DNA of 64,000 bases from Tupaia tana (taxonomy: Eukaryota; Chordata; Mammalia; Scandentia; Tupaiidae). The notes below the pieces were generated by a model. That model was given only the letters and a program-made list of their open reading frames with translations. It did no database searches and had not been told where the DNA came from. Where the stretch lies: the NCBI GenBank assembly GCA_026018925.1, contig JAKSZU010000013.1, positions 744,001 to 808,000 of the forward strand, read 5' to 3'. Each line of letters begins with the position of its first letter. Positions within the stretch are counted from its first letter, which is position 1. Made by a program: the position numbers and the translations under genes. Positions 33,061-43,213 of the stretch are shown here, piece by piece.

Positions 33061-33640
33061 TTGCGTGAAAGCCATAGCTCACCTCTCAGCAGCTGAGGCA
33101 AACCTCTCCTTGGATAAAGCCAAAATCTTACTACAAAGTTTCCATTATAAAATATTTGCCGCTGACCTTGTTTTCTATTCTGGAAAGAAATGTGTCTTAG
33201 TGTAAGTTCTTCAGCTTTCACTGTACAGGAAAAGACACGAAATCTCTCATACTCAGAAAGGCATTCTATCCAAAAGTGAGAGTTTTCTCTGGATTCCTTC
33301 TAGGTGACCCTATTGTTTTGCCCTCAATCTTCTCTTATATCTATTCTTAGGTGTCCCATTGTTGGTTTATCTTCCTAATTGCTTCTCAGCAATAAACAAC
33401 AAGTGTGAACAGAACTGAGTTTTGGAAACAAAGGCTTTCTGGGAAAGTATTTTCTTGGAGGTGGTTTAGTCCTACTGAGACCCTGTAACTGTGAAGTGGA
33501 CTGGCTTCCCACACACGCTTCCAGCCAGAGTCTTCTCCCTGTCCTCATCTCTGTCCTCTGAGTTCGTGGGCAGTAACTGGTGCAGGACTTGAGCACTGAG
33601 TTCTAGTGTGGACTCTATCGTTACCGTCCCTGATCTTGTT
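33061..33640. other. Intergenic, unique
   Basis: No exon, RNA gene or repeat recognised. Confidence 0.35.
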
Positions 33641-33666
33641 GGACTACAGGCGAGTACCTCTGCGTT

Positions 33667-33862
33667 TCTCAGCCTCCACACCGCTGACGTTCTGGACCCC
33701 TGGTCTTGCTGTGAGGACTGTCCTGTGTACCAGGCCCTCCGCCCTCTGCCCACTAGATGCCAGGAACAGCACCCCCCCCACACAAGTTGTGATAACCAAA
33801 AATGTGTCTCTGAGCATAGCCAGATCCTTAGGGATCAAGACTGCATATATTGAGAACTGCTG
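33667..33862 (+). mobile_element. MER20 (hAT-Charlie) DNA transposon
   Basis: CCCACTAGATGCCAGGAACA, AGTTGTGATAACCAAAAATG and the end TTGAGAACTGCTG match MER20 in order. Lies between OGN and OMD. Confidence 0.75.
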
Positions 33863-34595
33863 CTGAGCTAATGGACACTTGCAGACCCATTTGAATCCAG
33901 AGTTCTAGGATTTTATGGACAGTGTACGGTCGGAAGCTCTGTCTCGGATTTTATGCTCACATCTGAAGCCTGGTCATTTGTTCAGGTGAGGGAGGTGAGA
34001 GCCAAATTCTTCTGAGATTGAAGGGTAATCTTTAGAGAAAGGGGAATGATGACTCAATATAAGGGAAAGTTCATGGTAAAAATATGTCTTATTTATGAAT
34101 TTAGTTTTTCCTACTAGCCTGTAAATGAAAGAAAAGTCTGTAACATTGTGATGTTTATAATGAGGCATAATTATAACCAGGCATAGATATATTTATTTGG
34201 GAGTTGAAATATATAAGAAACTTCGGATTTTGGGCCATTACCATTTAATTTTGTTTCCAGCTGCTTCCAAAATTTAGGGAAAAAAATGGATCTGGAATCA
34301 GGAAACCAGGGTTTTAGTTCTAGCCATCCCTGGGGACATATGAATTCTTTACAACAGAAAAGCATATAGAAGAGACAGGGTTTATTTCTTCTTCTTTCTT
34401 CTTCCCTTCAGGGAGCTGCTTGAGTGTGTTATATGATAAGCGTACACATCTGTTTTTTAGTTTAGCAGTCCCACAGTTGAGAAATAAAATGAAAATGTGT
34501 AGTGTTTCAAGTGATGCATAAGCACAGGCTAAATATTCTCAACCAGTGTTATTGTGAGCAAATTTATGAGTATCTTTTACTTTTATTTCATTTTT
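33863..34595. other. Intergenic, unique
   Basis: AT-rich, nothing recognised. Confidence 0.35.
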
Positions 34596-34610
34596 AAAAA
34601 CTAAATATAT

Positions 34611-34825
34611 GGCCGGCCTGTAGCCTGGTGATGGAGGAGCCAAACCTAGCATGACCCACCACAGTTCAAGTCCCAGTGCTAATGGTTTGAGAAACACACA
34701 TGTCTGTGTGCATGCATGTCTGGAATCCCAGCAGGATGGAGGAATGGAAGAGAGGGTTTGCAGTGTGATCACAATCCCCTTCTCAGCTCTCTCTCGGTAA
34801 CTGCATGTGCTTTCTGACCACTCAG
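34611..34825 (+). repeat. tRNA-derived SINE, type 3
   Basis: GGCCGGCCTGTAGCCTGGTG head, B box AGTTCAAGTCCC. Target duplication AAAAACTAAATATAT (34596-34610) / AGAAAAGCTAAATATAC (ends 34840). Confidence 0.85.
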
Positions 34826-35130
34826 AAAAGCTAAATATACATTTGTTATGTATTCATTGACTACACTTCTATTTATGGTATGATTTCAGTCTGTTAGTGA
34901 TTACAGCAGTTCAGCCTACTCACTAAGTACTAATACCAAATACTTTTCAGTGTAATGAGAAAAATGATAGATTTTCATGTTTTTCTTTCCTGTTGTAAAT
35001 ATCAGGTCAGCTGATTTATTCTGCAGTTCTGGTAGGCAACTATACAATTTTGATGTACAAGTTGAAGAAAATACTTTATTATTCTGTTTCTTCCCAGGAA
35101 GATAGAAGGTTTTTGCTTGGCTCTTTACTT

Positions 35131-35390
35131 TTATTTATTTTATTTTTTAAGAGAGATTTTTGCTATAAGGTGCGTGCACTCGCCAGACAGACAGAGAGAC
35201 AGGAGGTGAGAAATCACTTCCCCAGGGGATGGCCATGCCACGATGCCTTCTCCTGCATTGTCCTCTCAGGATTTTGGGCAGGCATGTACATGCACCCCAC
35301 GTGAGTTTTAAGCCACTGGGTCTGGGACTTGAACTGTGGTCAACCATGTGAGAGTCCAACAATATAACCATTATGCCATGTGCTGATCCC
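35131..35390 (-). repeat. tRNA-derived SINE
   Basis: TTATTTATTTTATTTTTTAA 3' end, CGCCAGACAGACAGAGAGAC, head end GTGCTGATCCC. Confidence 0.88.
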
Positions 35391-35756
35391 ACGTATTTTG
35401 TTCTTAATTAAATACTTAAGGTGGGTTTGAATTTGACAGGATGTTTCCACATAACAAAAAACTATTGTTAAACTGCCCTGAGTTACTGGGCCCTGAGTTA
35501 GAGACTGTTTTGTGACAGGTTTACTTACATACACCTTTGCAGGGAGGAAGCAGAGTAGAATTGAACCATTTTTTCTACCAGACAGGAAGAAAGACCACCC
35601 TCTGAACAGAGGGCGTCTTATGGGAGTTGGATGTGGAGTTACCCTGCCATCCTTGATCTGATGGGTCATCTGGAAATGTTATAGTTGTTTATTGTGAGAT
35701 ATATGGCTTAAGTGTGTAATAAAACCTTTGATAAATTCTTGTCCACTAACTTCTTT

Positions 35757-36030
35757 TTTTTTTTTTTTTTTTTTTTGGAGAGGTTTTTCGCTATAGGGCG
35801 CGTGCGCTCGCCAGACAGACAGAGAGAGACATAGAGACAGAAAGCAGGAAATCACCCCCCAGAGGGGATGGTCACGCCGCAATCCCTTCTCCTCCATTCT
35901 CCTCTCGGGATCTTGGGCACGCACGCACACGCGCCCGGCGTGAGTTGTAAGCCACCGGGTCCGAGACGCGAACCGCGGTCGACTACGTGGGAGTCCAGCG
36001 ACATAGCCATTACGCTAACTGCTGGTTCCC
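35757..36030 (-). repeat. tRNA-derived SINE, young, best-preserved copy
   Basis: Read on the minus strand: tRNA-like head starting GGGAACCAGCAGTTAGCG, an A-box-like TAGCGTAATGGCTATG, B box GGTTCGCGTCTC, body with GAGAGGAGAATGGAGGAGAA, CT/GT tract, CGCGCCCTATAGCGAAAAAC and A tail. Both promoter boxes lie in the first 75 nt, as expected for RNA polymerase III transcription. Perfect 15-bp target duplication TCCACTAACTTCTTT at 35742-35756 and 36031-36045. Confidence 0.95.
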
Positions 36031-36049
36031 TCCACTAACTTCTTTATAT

Positions 36050-36292
36050 AACAGGTTGTTGCCTTAGGGTACGTGTGCTTGCCAGAGAGAGAGAGACCAA
36101 GACAGTAAAAGAGAAAGTGAGAAATTCCCTACAGGGGGGGATTTGCCATGCTGCAATCTCTTTTTCTCCATTCTCTTGGGCACTCACTCACATGTGACTG
36201 GCATGAATTTCAAGCCACCAGGTCTGGGATTCGAACTGCAGTCGGCCATGTGGGAGTCCAACGATGTAACCGCTACACCATATATTGGCCCC
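36050..36292 (-). repeat. tRNA-derived SINE, old
   Basis: Head end TATTGGCCCC. Its right flank GTCAACTAATCTTTTA resembles TCCACTAACTTCTTTA on the left, the same site later used by the copy at 35757. Confidence 0.85.
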
Positions 36293-36556
36293 GTCAACTA
36301 ATCTTTTACATGAATAAAATGTCGGAAGGAACCTAGAGAGATGCTGACCCCATTCCGCAGGCCCTGTGGTACCAGGAAAGCCACTTAGGGGTGTGCTTGC
36401 AGCCGACTCTGGCCGTACCCAGGTCGGAGGGCAGCCGTGTTTGCTCATTACCTGCAGATGGCAGGTACTTGAACTACTTTGTGATATGTATTATTTCTCT
36501 TCATCCTTATCACAAATCATGTGAGCACCACCTTCCTTTAAAAATGAGGAAAGGAT

Positions 36557-36795
36557 GGGACCAGCAGCTACATCACTGGACTCCCACATAGTCGACCACG
36601 GTTCAAGTCCTGGACCCAGTGACTTAAAACTCATGCCAAGTGTGTGTGCGTGCATGTCCATGATCCCAAGAGGAGAATGGAGGAGGAGGGATTGTGGCAT
36701 GGCCATCCCCCCTGGGGGTGATTTCTTGCTTTCTGTCTTTCAGTCTCTCCAGCAAGTACATGCGCCCTATAGCAAAACTTAATCAAAAAAAAAAA
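36557..36795 (+). repeat. tRNA-derived SINE with head deletion
   Basis: GGGACCAGCAGC is followed directly by TACATCACTGGACTCC, so the A-box region is lost. Perfect GAGGAAAGGA duplication at 36546-36555 and 36796-36805. Confidence 0.9.
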
Positions 36796-36805
36796 GAGGA
36801 AAGGA

Positions 36806-37075
36806 AGAGCCAGCCTCCAGACGTGGAGGTTAAAGTGGCAGGATCTCACATGGCCAACCGTACAGTTCAGTTCCCAGACCTGACAGCCTGAAAAATATGC
36901 TCGGCACATCTGTGTGTGTGCCCGAAATCCCAAGAAGAGAATGGAGGAGAAGGGATTGTTGTGTGGTTATCCTCCCTGGAGGGTGCTTTCTGACTTTCCC
37001 TCCCTCTATCTCTCTTTTTCTCTCTCTCTCTGTCCCCAACAAGCTTATGCACCCTACAGTAAGTTTTAAATGAAT
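36806..37075 (+). repeat. tRNA-derived SINE, old
   Basis: AGAGCCAGCCTCCAGACGTG head; ends ACCCTACAGTAAGTTTTAAA. Abuts the right target duplication of the previous copy. Confidence 0.8.
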
Positions 37076-37904
37076 GAATGAGTGAATGGAAAAAAGTGAG
37101 GAAAGGGAGATTTTGAGAAACTAAATAACTTACTCAAAGTCACATGTAGGCTTTATCCTACATATACTTGATATCAAATTACTGGTTTTGAATTCTTAAA
37201 TTTTGAAATTTTATTTTTCACTAAGGCTGTTTTTGATCATTAAAATATAATTTCTTTTATCAATTTAGTAGATAAAAATAAGAGCTTCAGAATTCCGAAA
37301 ATTGCAGTGTTTTTATTTTTTAAACTATGCAAGCGGTGAAACAAGTAATTGCATTTCCTTTTATTAATCTTAGCCATAAGCTTATTTTTCTACTTTTGAC
37401 AGGCATTTCCCAGCTCACATACAGATACCACTTCTTCCTGGGAGCCTTCAGCCACTTTTCTGGGTACGGTCAGGAGCTATGGATGTCCCCATGGTCTTTT
37501 GTAGTTGCTTTAGCATTTTACTTCTTTTCTCCTGTGTTAGAATGAACTGTTTGATCTTATTTTTCTTTATAATTTTTTTTTAAAAATAACTGCTTTATTG
37601 AGATAATTCACATCCACTATAATTTGCCCTCTTACAGTGTACAATTCAGTATTTTTCAGTTTTCAAATGAATACAACCATTACAATCCATTTTAGACATT
37701 TTCCTCATCCCAAAGAGAACCCATTAGTGGTCATTCTCCACTTTCCCCTATCACCTACCCTAAACCCTATACAGGAAATAATGTTTTGTCTCTGCAGATG
37801 TCCCTATTTTGGACATTTTATATAAATGGAATTGTATATGTGTTCACTGAGTATAATGTTTTCATAGTTCATCCACTTTGTAGCGTGTGTCAATACCTCA
37901 CTGA

Positions 37905-37906
37905 CT

Positions 37907-37938
<32 letters not shown>

Positions 37939-38144
37939 ATAGGGCTTGTGCACTCAGCAGAGAGAGAGAGAGACAGAGACAGAGAGAGGGAAAGTGAGAA
38001 ATCACCTCCCAGAAGGATGGCCATCCTGCAGTCCCTTCTCTTTCATTCTTCTCTCAGGATTTTGGGCACTCCAGGTTGGGACTTGAACTGTGCGGTTGGC
38101 TATGTGGGATCAAGTGTCTTAACCTCCACACAACCTGCTGATCC
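37905..38144 (-). repeat. tRNA-derived SINE with (GTT)n tail
   Basis: The A-rich tail has become a perfect (GTT)10 microsatellite (about 37908-37937). Head end CTGCTGATCC; part of the region next to the B box is missing. Confidence 0.85.
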
Positions 38145-38146
38145 AC

Positions 38147-38420
38147 CTTTTTTTCTTTTTTTTTTTTTTTTAATTGCTGGAGGGCACATGCACCCTCCCC
38201 TCCAGGAAGGTACAGAAAAGAAACAGGGAGATAGAGAAAGCTCCCTCCAATGGGGCGTGACCTTGCTGCAATACCTTCTCTTCCATTTCTCTATCCTGTT
38301 GGGATTTGGGGCGTGCATGAACATGCACCCAGCATATTTTTCAAGCACCTGAGTCAGGATTCGAACCATAGTGGGCCACATGGGGTCTGGTTCCACAACT
38401 ACTAGGCTACAGGGCTGGCC
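38147..38420 (-). repeat. tRNA-derived SINE, old
   Basis: Head end AGGGCTGGCC, B box on the minus strand GGTTCGAATCC, directly next to the previous copy. Confidence 0.8.
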
Positions 38421-38640
38421 TAATGCGTCATTCTTTTCATGACTGGATAATATTTCATTGTGTGAGTGGACCACATTTTGTTTAATATTCATTCACTGAT
38501 GAGCATTGGGTGGTTTTCACATTTGACTCTTAGACATAATGCTACTATAGAAATTAGTGCACAGATTTTGGTGAACATATGTTTTTTTCTCTTGGGTATA
38601 TATGCCTAGGAGTGGAATTGCTGGGCCATGGGTAGCTAGG

Positions 38641-38831
38641 ACTTTGTTCTACACAGGGGCTTGCTGTCATGATCTCTTGTCTTGGATCACAGCTGGGACT
38701 ACAGGCACAAACCACCATGCTTGTCTCTTTTATCAGCAAGGTCTTGCTAGGCCCAGGCCAGTCTCAAGCTCATGATCCTCTGTTGCATCTTCAGTCACTG
38801 GGATAATAGGTGTGCACTGCTGCACCTGGCC
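38641..38831 (-). repeat. 7SL-derived (Alu-like) two-arm element
   Basis: On the minus strand GGCCAGGTGCAGCAGTGCAC, CCTATTATCCCAGTGACTGA and GAGACTGGCCTGGGCCTAGC form a 7SL left arm. An A-rich linker then leads to a second arm with AAGCATGGTGGTTTGTGCCT and GTAGTCCCAGCT. Strongly diverged. It sits in L1 sequence; TGGGCCA occurs on both sides (about 38621 and 38890). Confidence 0.75.
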
Positions 38832-39215
38832 TGCAGGGTGCACCAGAACCCTACCCACACAGCACAGCTTAGCAGGGCACAACTGTGGTTGGGCCAATTT
38901 TGACATTTTGTAGAATGACTAGACTGCTTTCCAAAAGCAGCTGCAACAGTTTACACCCCATCAGGGTGTGTGAGGCCTCCTAATTTCCCCAACTCCTTTT
39001 CAACACTTGTTACTGTGCTTTTTATTCCAATTCTTCTAGTTAGAAGTAGGTTAGAAATAGTCTTACCTTTCTTATCTTCTACAACACCCACAGTATTTTC
39101 CACATATTAGCTTATAATAAATGTTTGAATTTATAATTCTTGTTTTAAAAAATTGCAAGGAAAGGGGCGGTGGGCCTTTTTTTTTTTTTTTAAACCTCTG
39201 TTGAAAGTGTGCTCT

Positions 39216-39376
39216 GGGACCAGCAGGTGGCTTGGTGGATAGAATGCTGGACCCCCACATGGCCAACCACAATACAAGTTCCAGATCTGCCAGCTCGCTT
39301 GCTCGCTTGCTCTCATGAGTGTACATGCCCTGTAGCAAATTTTAAAATAATAATAATGAATAAAATTCTTAAAAAA
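39216..39376 (+). repeat. tRNA-derived SINE, short form
   Basis: GGGACCAGCAGGTGGCTTGG head; decayed B box ATACAAGTTCC; GCTCGCTTGCTCGCTTGCTC in place of the body; AATAATAATGAATAAAA tail. Confidence 0.85.
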
Positions 39377-39883
39377 AAGAATACTCAGAATACTTCTGTC
39401 CATCTCTCTGGATGTTACTCGTACCTTTCCTCTCAGTCTTCCAGCATCATCATTGCACTTGTGTACTGCTTTTCCCGAGCTCTCGCTGCTGAGCCCTGTA
39501 CACCAGCTGGCGCAAGGACTGTCGAGTAAATGAACGAGTGCCCTTTTGCCATGTTCATTTAGAGTTGGCAAGCTTGTCCCTGGGGACAGGTGGTTGTTCT
39601 GGTACTAAAAATGACTTACTTAAATATATAAAGAACATTAGATGCTTCATTTTAAACTGGCATTTCCAGAAAAATACTCACAAACTTGAAAACTACCTAT
39701 AAAAGGTAGTTTTACTTGACTGGTTGTTGCACATTGTTCACATTATCATCTTTCATTTTGGGATTCCCTGTGTGAGTAGCCTTGGATTTGTATTTCTTCA
39801 GCACAGTGTTAGTCTGGTAAACGAGAGTTCATCACGGCAGTTAGGTAATTTTCTTATAAAGCATACTCAGAATACTTCAGTGT

Positions 39884-40165
39884 GGGACCAGTCAGAGGTG
39901 TGATGGTTAAGGGGGCTGACTCTAACACGGCCAACTGCACAGGTGGATTCCCAGACCTAGACTGGATGTCTTAAAAAATATGCCATGTGCATGTGCATAC
40001 ATGTCCAAAATCCTAAGAGGAGAATGGAGGAGTAGGTATTGCACTGTGCCCATCACCCTGGAGGATGACTTCTCACTTTCTCCCCTTTTTCTCTCCCTCT
40101 CTCTTCTGCTCCTCCAGCAGGCACATATACCCTATAGCGAACTAAAAACAAACAAACAAAAACTT
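39884..40165 (+). repeat. tRNA-derived SINE, old
   Basis: Head GGGACCAGTCAGAGGTGTGA; 3' end CCCTATAGCGAACTAAAAAC. No clear target duplication. The 3' end overlaps a segment also found at 43281-43328. Confidence 0.8.
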
Positions 40166-40337
40166 AAATATGATAAAGAATAAGTGGCTTTTAAGGTTTT
40201 AAAGAAGATACTAAAATCTGTGGTTGAATTTTAAAGAAATTCAACTTTAGCATTGTGTAAATAAACATTGATAAGCATATATGTTTCTGATGTTTCATGC
40301 TAGGGAAAGCAGAAGTGTTTAATGATATTGATAGAAC

Positions 40338-40343
40338 TTTATT
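40338..40343 (-). terminator. Candidate OMD poly(A) signal
   Basis: First AATAAA on the minus strand after the OMD stop, about 1.06 kb downstream. If used, the 3' UTR would include a SINE and the 55-bp duplicate at 40846-40900. Confidence 0.3.
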
Positions 40344-40845
40344 TTGCCAACAACAACTTAACCTTATGAATAAAGCAGTTATTTATCAGTAAATTTTTTA
40401 TGGAAGTAAAAAGAGACAATTCTCTAGTTGCACTTTCTAGAAAAACATTTATCCCAGTTAAAATGGAATGCAAATGTTGAGTTTGTAATGTCATTGCATT
40501 GGTGTTCTGAGAGAAAAACAAAATTAGTTCATTTCATGAATACTGTATGCCTTGAATGCTTATGTGAAAATCAAAAATATTCTGTGCTCTAGTAAATCAA
40601 AAGGGATGATGTCTTAGTGATGGGATTACACCACACTAGTGTGTTTTCTAGACATTAGGTGAAAGAACATCATCTGCTTCTTAATTCAATGGCTGCTTAT
40701 TACATTAATATGCTCTCCTGGCATTCCAGCACTCCCTCCTAGTGATGGAAAGGACATGGCTTCAATGTCTTCATTGCTGACACTTACTTCTTTCATCATT
40801 CTTAGACAGCCTACTCACTTTGTTGCTCAACATGATGACATTTCT

Positions 40846-40900
40846 AGACTTGGGTCTTCATTTGTATTGTTTGACCATTAGTGCTTCTTTGTTCACCATA
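40846..40900 (-). repeat. Duplicate of an OMD coding segment
   Basis: 55 bp identical at 54 positions to 41541-41595, which lies inside the last OMD exon. Flanking bases are unrelated, so the repeat is sharply bounded. Confidence 0.9.
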
Positions 40901-40972
40901 TATTTCTATGTTTGAAAAGAGTTTAAGAAACAAAGCTTAGTTTTTGTTTTTCTCAAGATTTATGTCATTGAG

Positions 40973-41240
40973 GGACCAGCAGTTGGTGTAATGGCTATGT
41001 CGCTGGACTCCCACATAGTTGACCGCGGTTCGAGTCCCGGACCTGGTGGCTTAAACTCACGCTGGGCACGTGTGTGTGCATGCCCAAGATCCCGAGAGGA
41101 GAGTGGAGGTGAAGGGATTGCGGCGTGGCCATCCCCCCTGAGGGGTGATTTCCTGCTTTCTGTCTCGCTGTCTCTCTCTGTCTGTCTGGCAAGCGCACGC
41201 GCCCTATAGCAAAAATCTCTCAAAAAAAAAAAAAAAAAAA
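40973..41240 (+). repeat. tRNA-derived SINE, young, in OMD 3' flank
   Basis: GGACCAGCAGTTGGTGTAATG head; A tail of about 20. Target duplication AAGATTTATGTCATTGAG (40955-40972) / AAGATTTGTCATTGAG (41241-41256). Antisense to OMD. Confidence 0.93.
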
Positions 41241-41403
41241 AAGATTTGTCATTGAGAATAGGTTTGAATCTTATATAGTGATGCAGATGTCTCCAGTAAC
41301 TTCAGCTCTGATCTTATACCAGCCTGTAAATCTAGATTACTTGGAGTGATACATGTTTAGTTTATATTGAGTACTAAGGTTTTAAGAAGTCACAAGTGTA
41401 TGC

Positions 41404-41738
41404 CTATTTAGTTACTTGCCATTCTTGAATTTCATAGTAGTGAGGGTCGAAGTGCTCTTCTGTTTCTCCGTGTTCTTGGCTCTCAAGAGTACCATCAGGG
41501 TCATGATCGGTGCTGTCGTCATCCTCTTGGAATCTCCCAAAGACTTGTGTCTTCATTTGTATTGTTTGACCATTAGTGCTTCTTTGTTCACCATAATAAA
41601 TACTGTGTATATGAGGGAAGCAGAAGAAGATATATGGATTGATTGGCTCTTTTAGCTTATTTTGGTCCACACGAAGGTATGTTAGATGGTGCTGATGGAG
41701 GGGGTCAGTAGAAGGACACATCACTGTGACATTGACAT
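41404..41738 (-). CDS. OMD: OMD last coding exon
   Basis: 335 nt. Encodes the last LRR, the ear-type C353 region ([20 protein letters not shown]) and the acidic tail with [12 protein letters not shown]. Contains the source segment (41541-41595) of the duplicate found at 40846. Confidence 0.96.
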
Positions 41739-43198
41739 CTGGAAAACACAAATGAGAAATCAATCCTATTTCATTATATCCAAAGATCTGTGTCGAATTG
41801 TGTTATATGGGACATAGTTTTATAGTAATTAAAATGGTTAGAAGTGAAATTAAGTTTAATTATTTTTATATTGATCAGACTACAAATGAAGAAAATGTAA
41901 GTATAAATGGGTTTTATATTACCAACATAAATAATGCTTTATTGGCTTTTCTGATTATTTAAGTAATAAATTCTCAGTAGATCAACCTTGAAAAAGAAAA
42001 AAAGTAAAAACCCACTGCTCAGGGTACTCATATCTATATGCGTACTCCACAGTACTGTTTCTCTGGAGCCAAGGTGTTAGAATTTAATAGAAAGGACTAT
42101 AAACTTGATAGCATACTTTTTTCTGGGGCTAATTTTGCCATTTCCTTAGCCAACTTTAAAACAACCATTTTCAGCAATGTATATAGATTATTAAAATTTG
42201 TTCTTTAGAGGGTAAAAATACCATTCCTTCTCTCCTTAAAAAATTGAATTTTACATACTTTCTATTTCATTATTCTCTAGGTATAGGTGTTCCAGATTTC
42301 TTGGAATGTAGAATGCTTGCTTCAGTTTGTTGTGGCCAACGTTGAGCTCCACAAGGTTGGAAAGATTAAAAATGTTAGAGGGTATGTCTTGTAGTTTGTT
42401 GTGTGACATTCTCAGAGCATGGAGTCTGGGGAGGGCATTGAAGTAACTTTTTGGTATAGAAGAAATTGAATTATTTTCTAAAGACAGATACATAAGTGAA
42501 GAAGGCAGACCAGGAGGCATCGATTCTAATCTGTTATGACATAGGTTGAGCTGCATTAAGTTTTCCATTTTGGCAAGGAGAATTTCTTTAAACATAGAGT
42601 CGTGAAGACGATTATAGCAGAGATCAAGCATGGTCAAGTTCACGAGCCCATCCATGGCATTGGTGTGCAGACTGGAAATGTTATTGTAACCAAGTAGAAG
42701 TCTTTCCAAGGAATGAGGAAGAGGAAATGGAAATTCTTCTAAATTGTTATGCTCTAAGTGAAGTTGTAGTAGATTTGAAAGTTTAGCAAACACACCATAA
42801 TCAATCTTTTGAGATTTAATTTTGTTGTGGCTGAGATTGATTTCTTTAAGATAGGTTGCATTGATGAATGAGTTTGCAGTCACAGCCTCAATTTCATTGA
42901 ACTGAAGGTAAAGTTGCTGAATATGCACTGGAATATGGGGGATGGTCTTGAGCTTGCGGTTGTCACAGTACATCGAGGATGGAAAGTTAACTGGACAGAA
43001 ACACTCACTAGCACAGCCCAGAGGGTGCTGATAAGAAGGAACTCCATAGTCTACATTCTCATGAAGTTGGAATTCCGTTTGGTAATTGTCATCTGTCTCT
43101 TGGTCATAATCTTCATCCCATTGATAAGCTTCATATTGGCAATATACTTTGACTTCCAAAAAGAAGAAAAGGACACATACTAGACTTAGAAAGCCCAT
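41404..43198 (-). CDS. OMD: OMD, osteomodulin / osteoadherin (two coding exons)
   Basis: Complete coding sequence, 1275 nt, 424 residues: exon 43198-42259, donor GTATGT; exon 41738-41404, acceptor TGTGTTTTCCAG; the shared codon is A|AT (N314). OMD is a class II keratan-sulfate proteoglycan of mineralised bone matrix that binds osteoblasts through integrin. Signal peptide residues 1-20; acidic tyrosine-rich region 21-51 ([13 protein letters not shown], likely sulfated and basic-protein binding); cysteine cap C62-x3-C66-x-C68-x9-C78; leucine-rich repeats to about 350 ([25 protein letters not shown]); C-terminal pair C321/C353; acidic tail from about 385. The tail ends [12 protein letters not shown], five residues past the NQE end I recall for human. 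The start ATG gives a signal peptide matching the family. Confidence 0.97.
41739..42258 (-). other. OMD: OMD coding intron
   Basis: 520 bp, GTATGT...TTTTCCAG. No repeats. Confidence 0.85.
42259..43198 (-). CDS. OMD: OMD first coding exon
   Basis: 940 nt encoding residues 1-313 plus one base. Upstream, TGCAATAG at about 43214 is a good acceptor, so the exon likely starts at 43213 with 15 nt of 5' UTR. One large exon carrying most LRRs is typical of class II SLRP genes. Confidence 0.96.
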
Positions 43199-43213
43199 GA
43201 TCTTTTTTCTGTC

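Larger units (their letters stand above)
37560..39030 (-). mobile_element. LINE-1 3' end, antisense, with three SINE insertions
   Basis: CTGCTTTATTGAGATAATTC, TTGGGTATATATGCCTAGGA and GCTTTCCAAAAGCAGCTGCA mark an old L1 3' UTR in order. Interrupted at 37905-38420 and 38641-38895. Confidence 0.75.

Noticed and set aside
36001-36030. tRNA gene at SINE heads
   Set aside because: The A/B-box motifs belong to SINE copies; acceptor and anticodon stems do not fold as a functional tRNA.
37908-37937. CRISPR or satellite array
   Set aside because: It is a (GTT)n microsatellite at a SINE tail; no spacers, and the genome is mammalian.
42914-43183. Plus-strand open frame of 89 codons opposite OMD
   Set aside because: Antisense shadow of the OMD coding exon.
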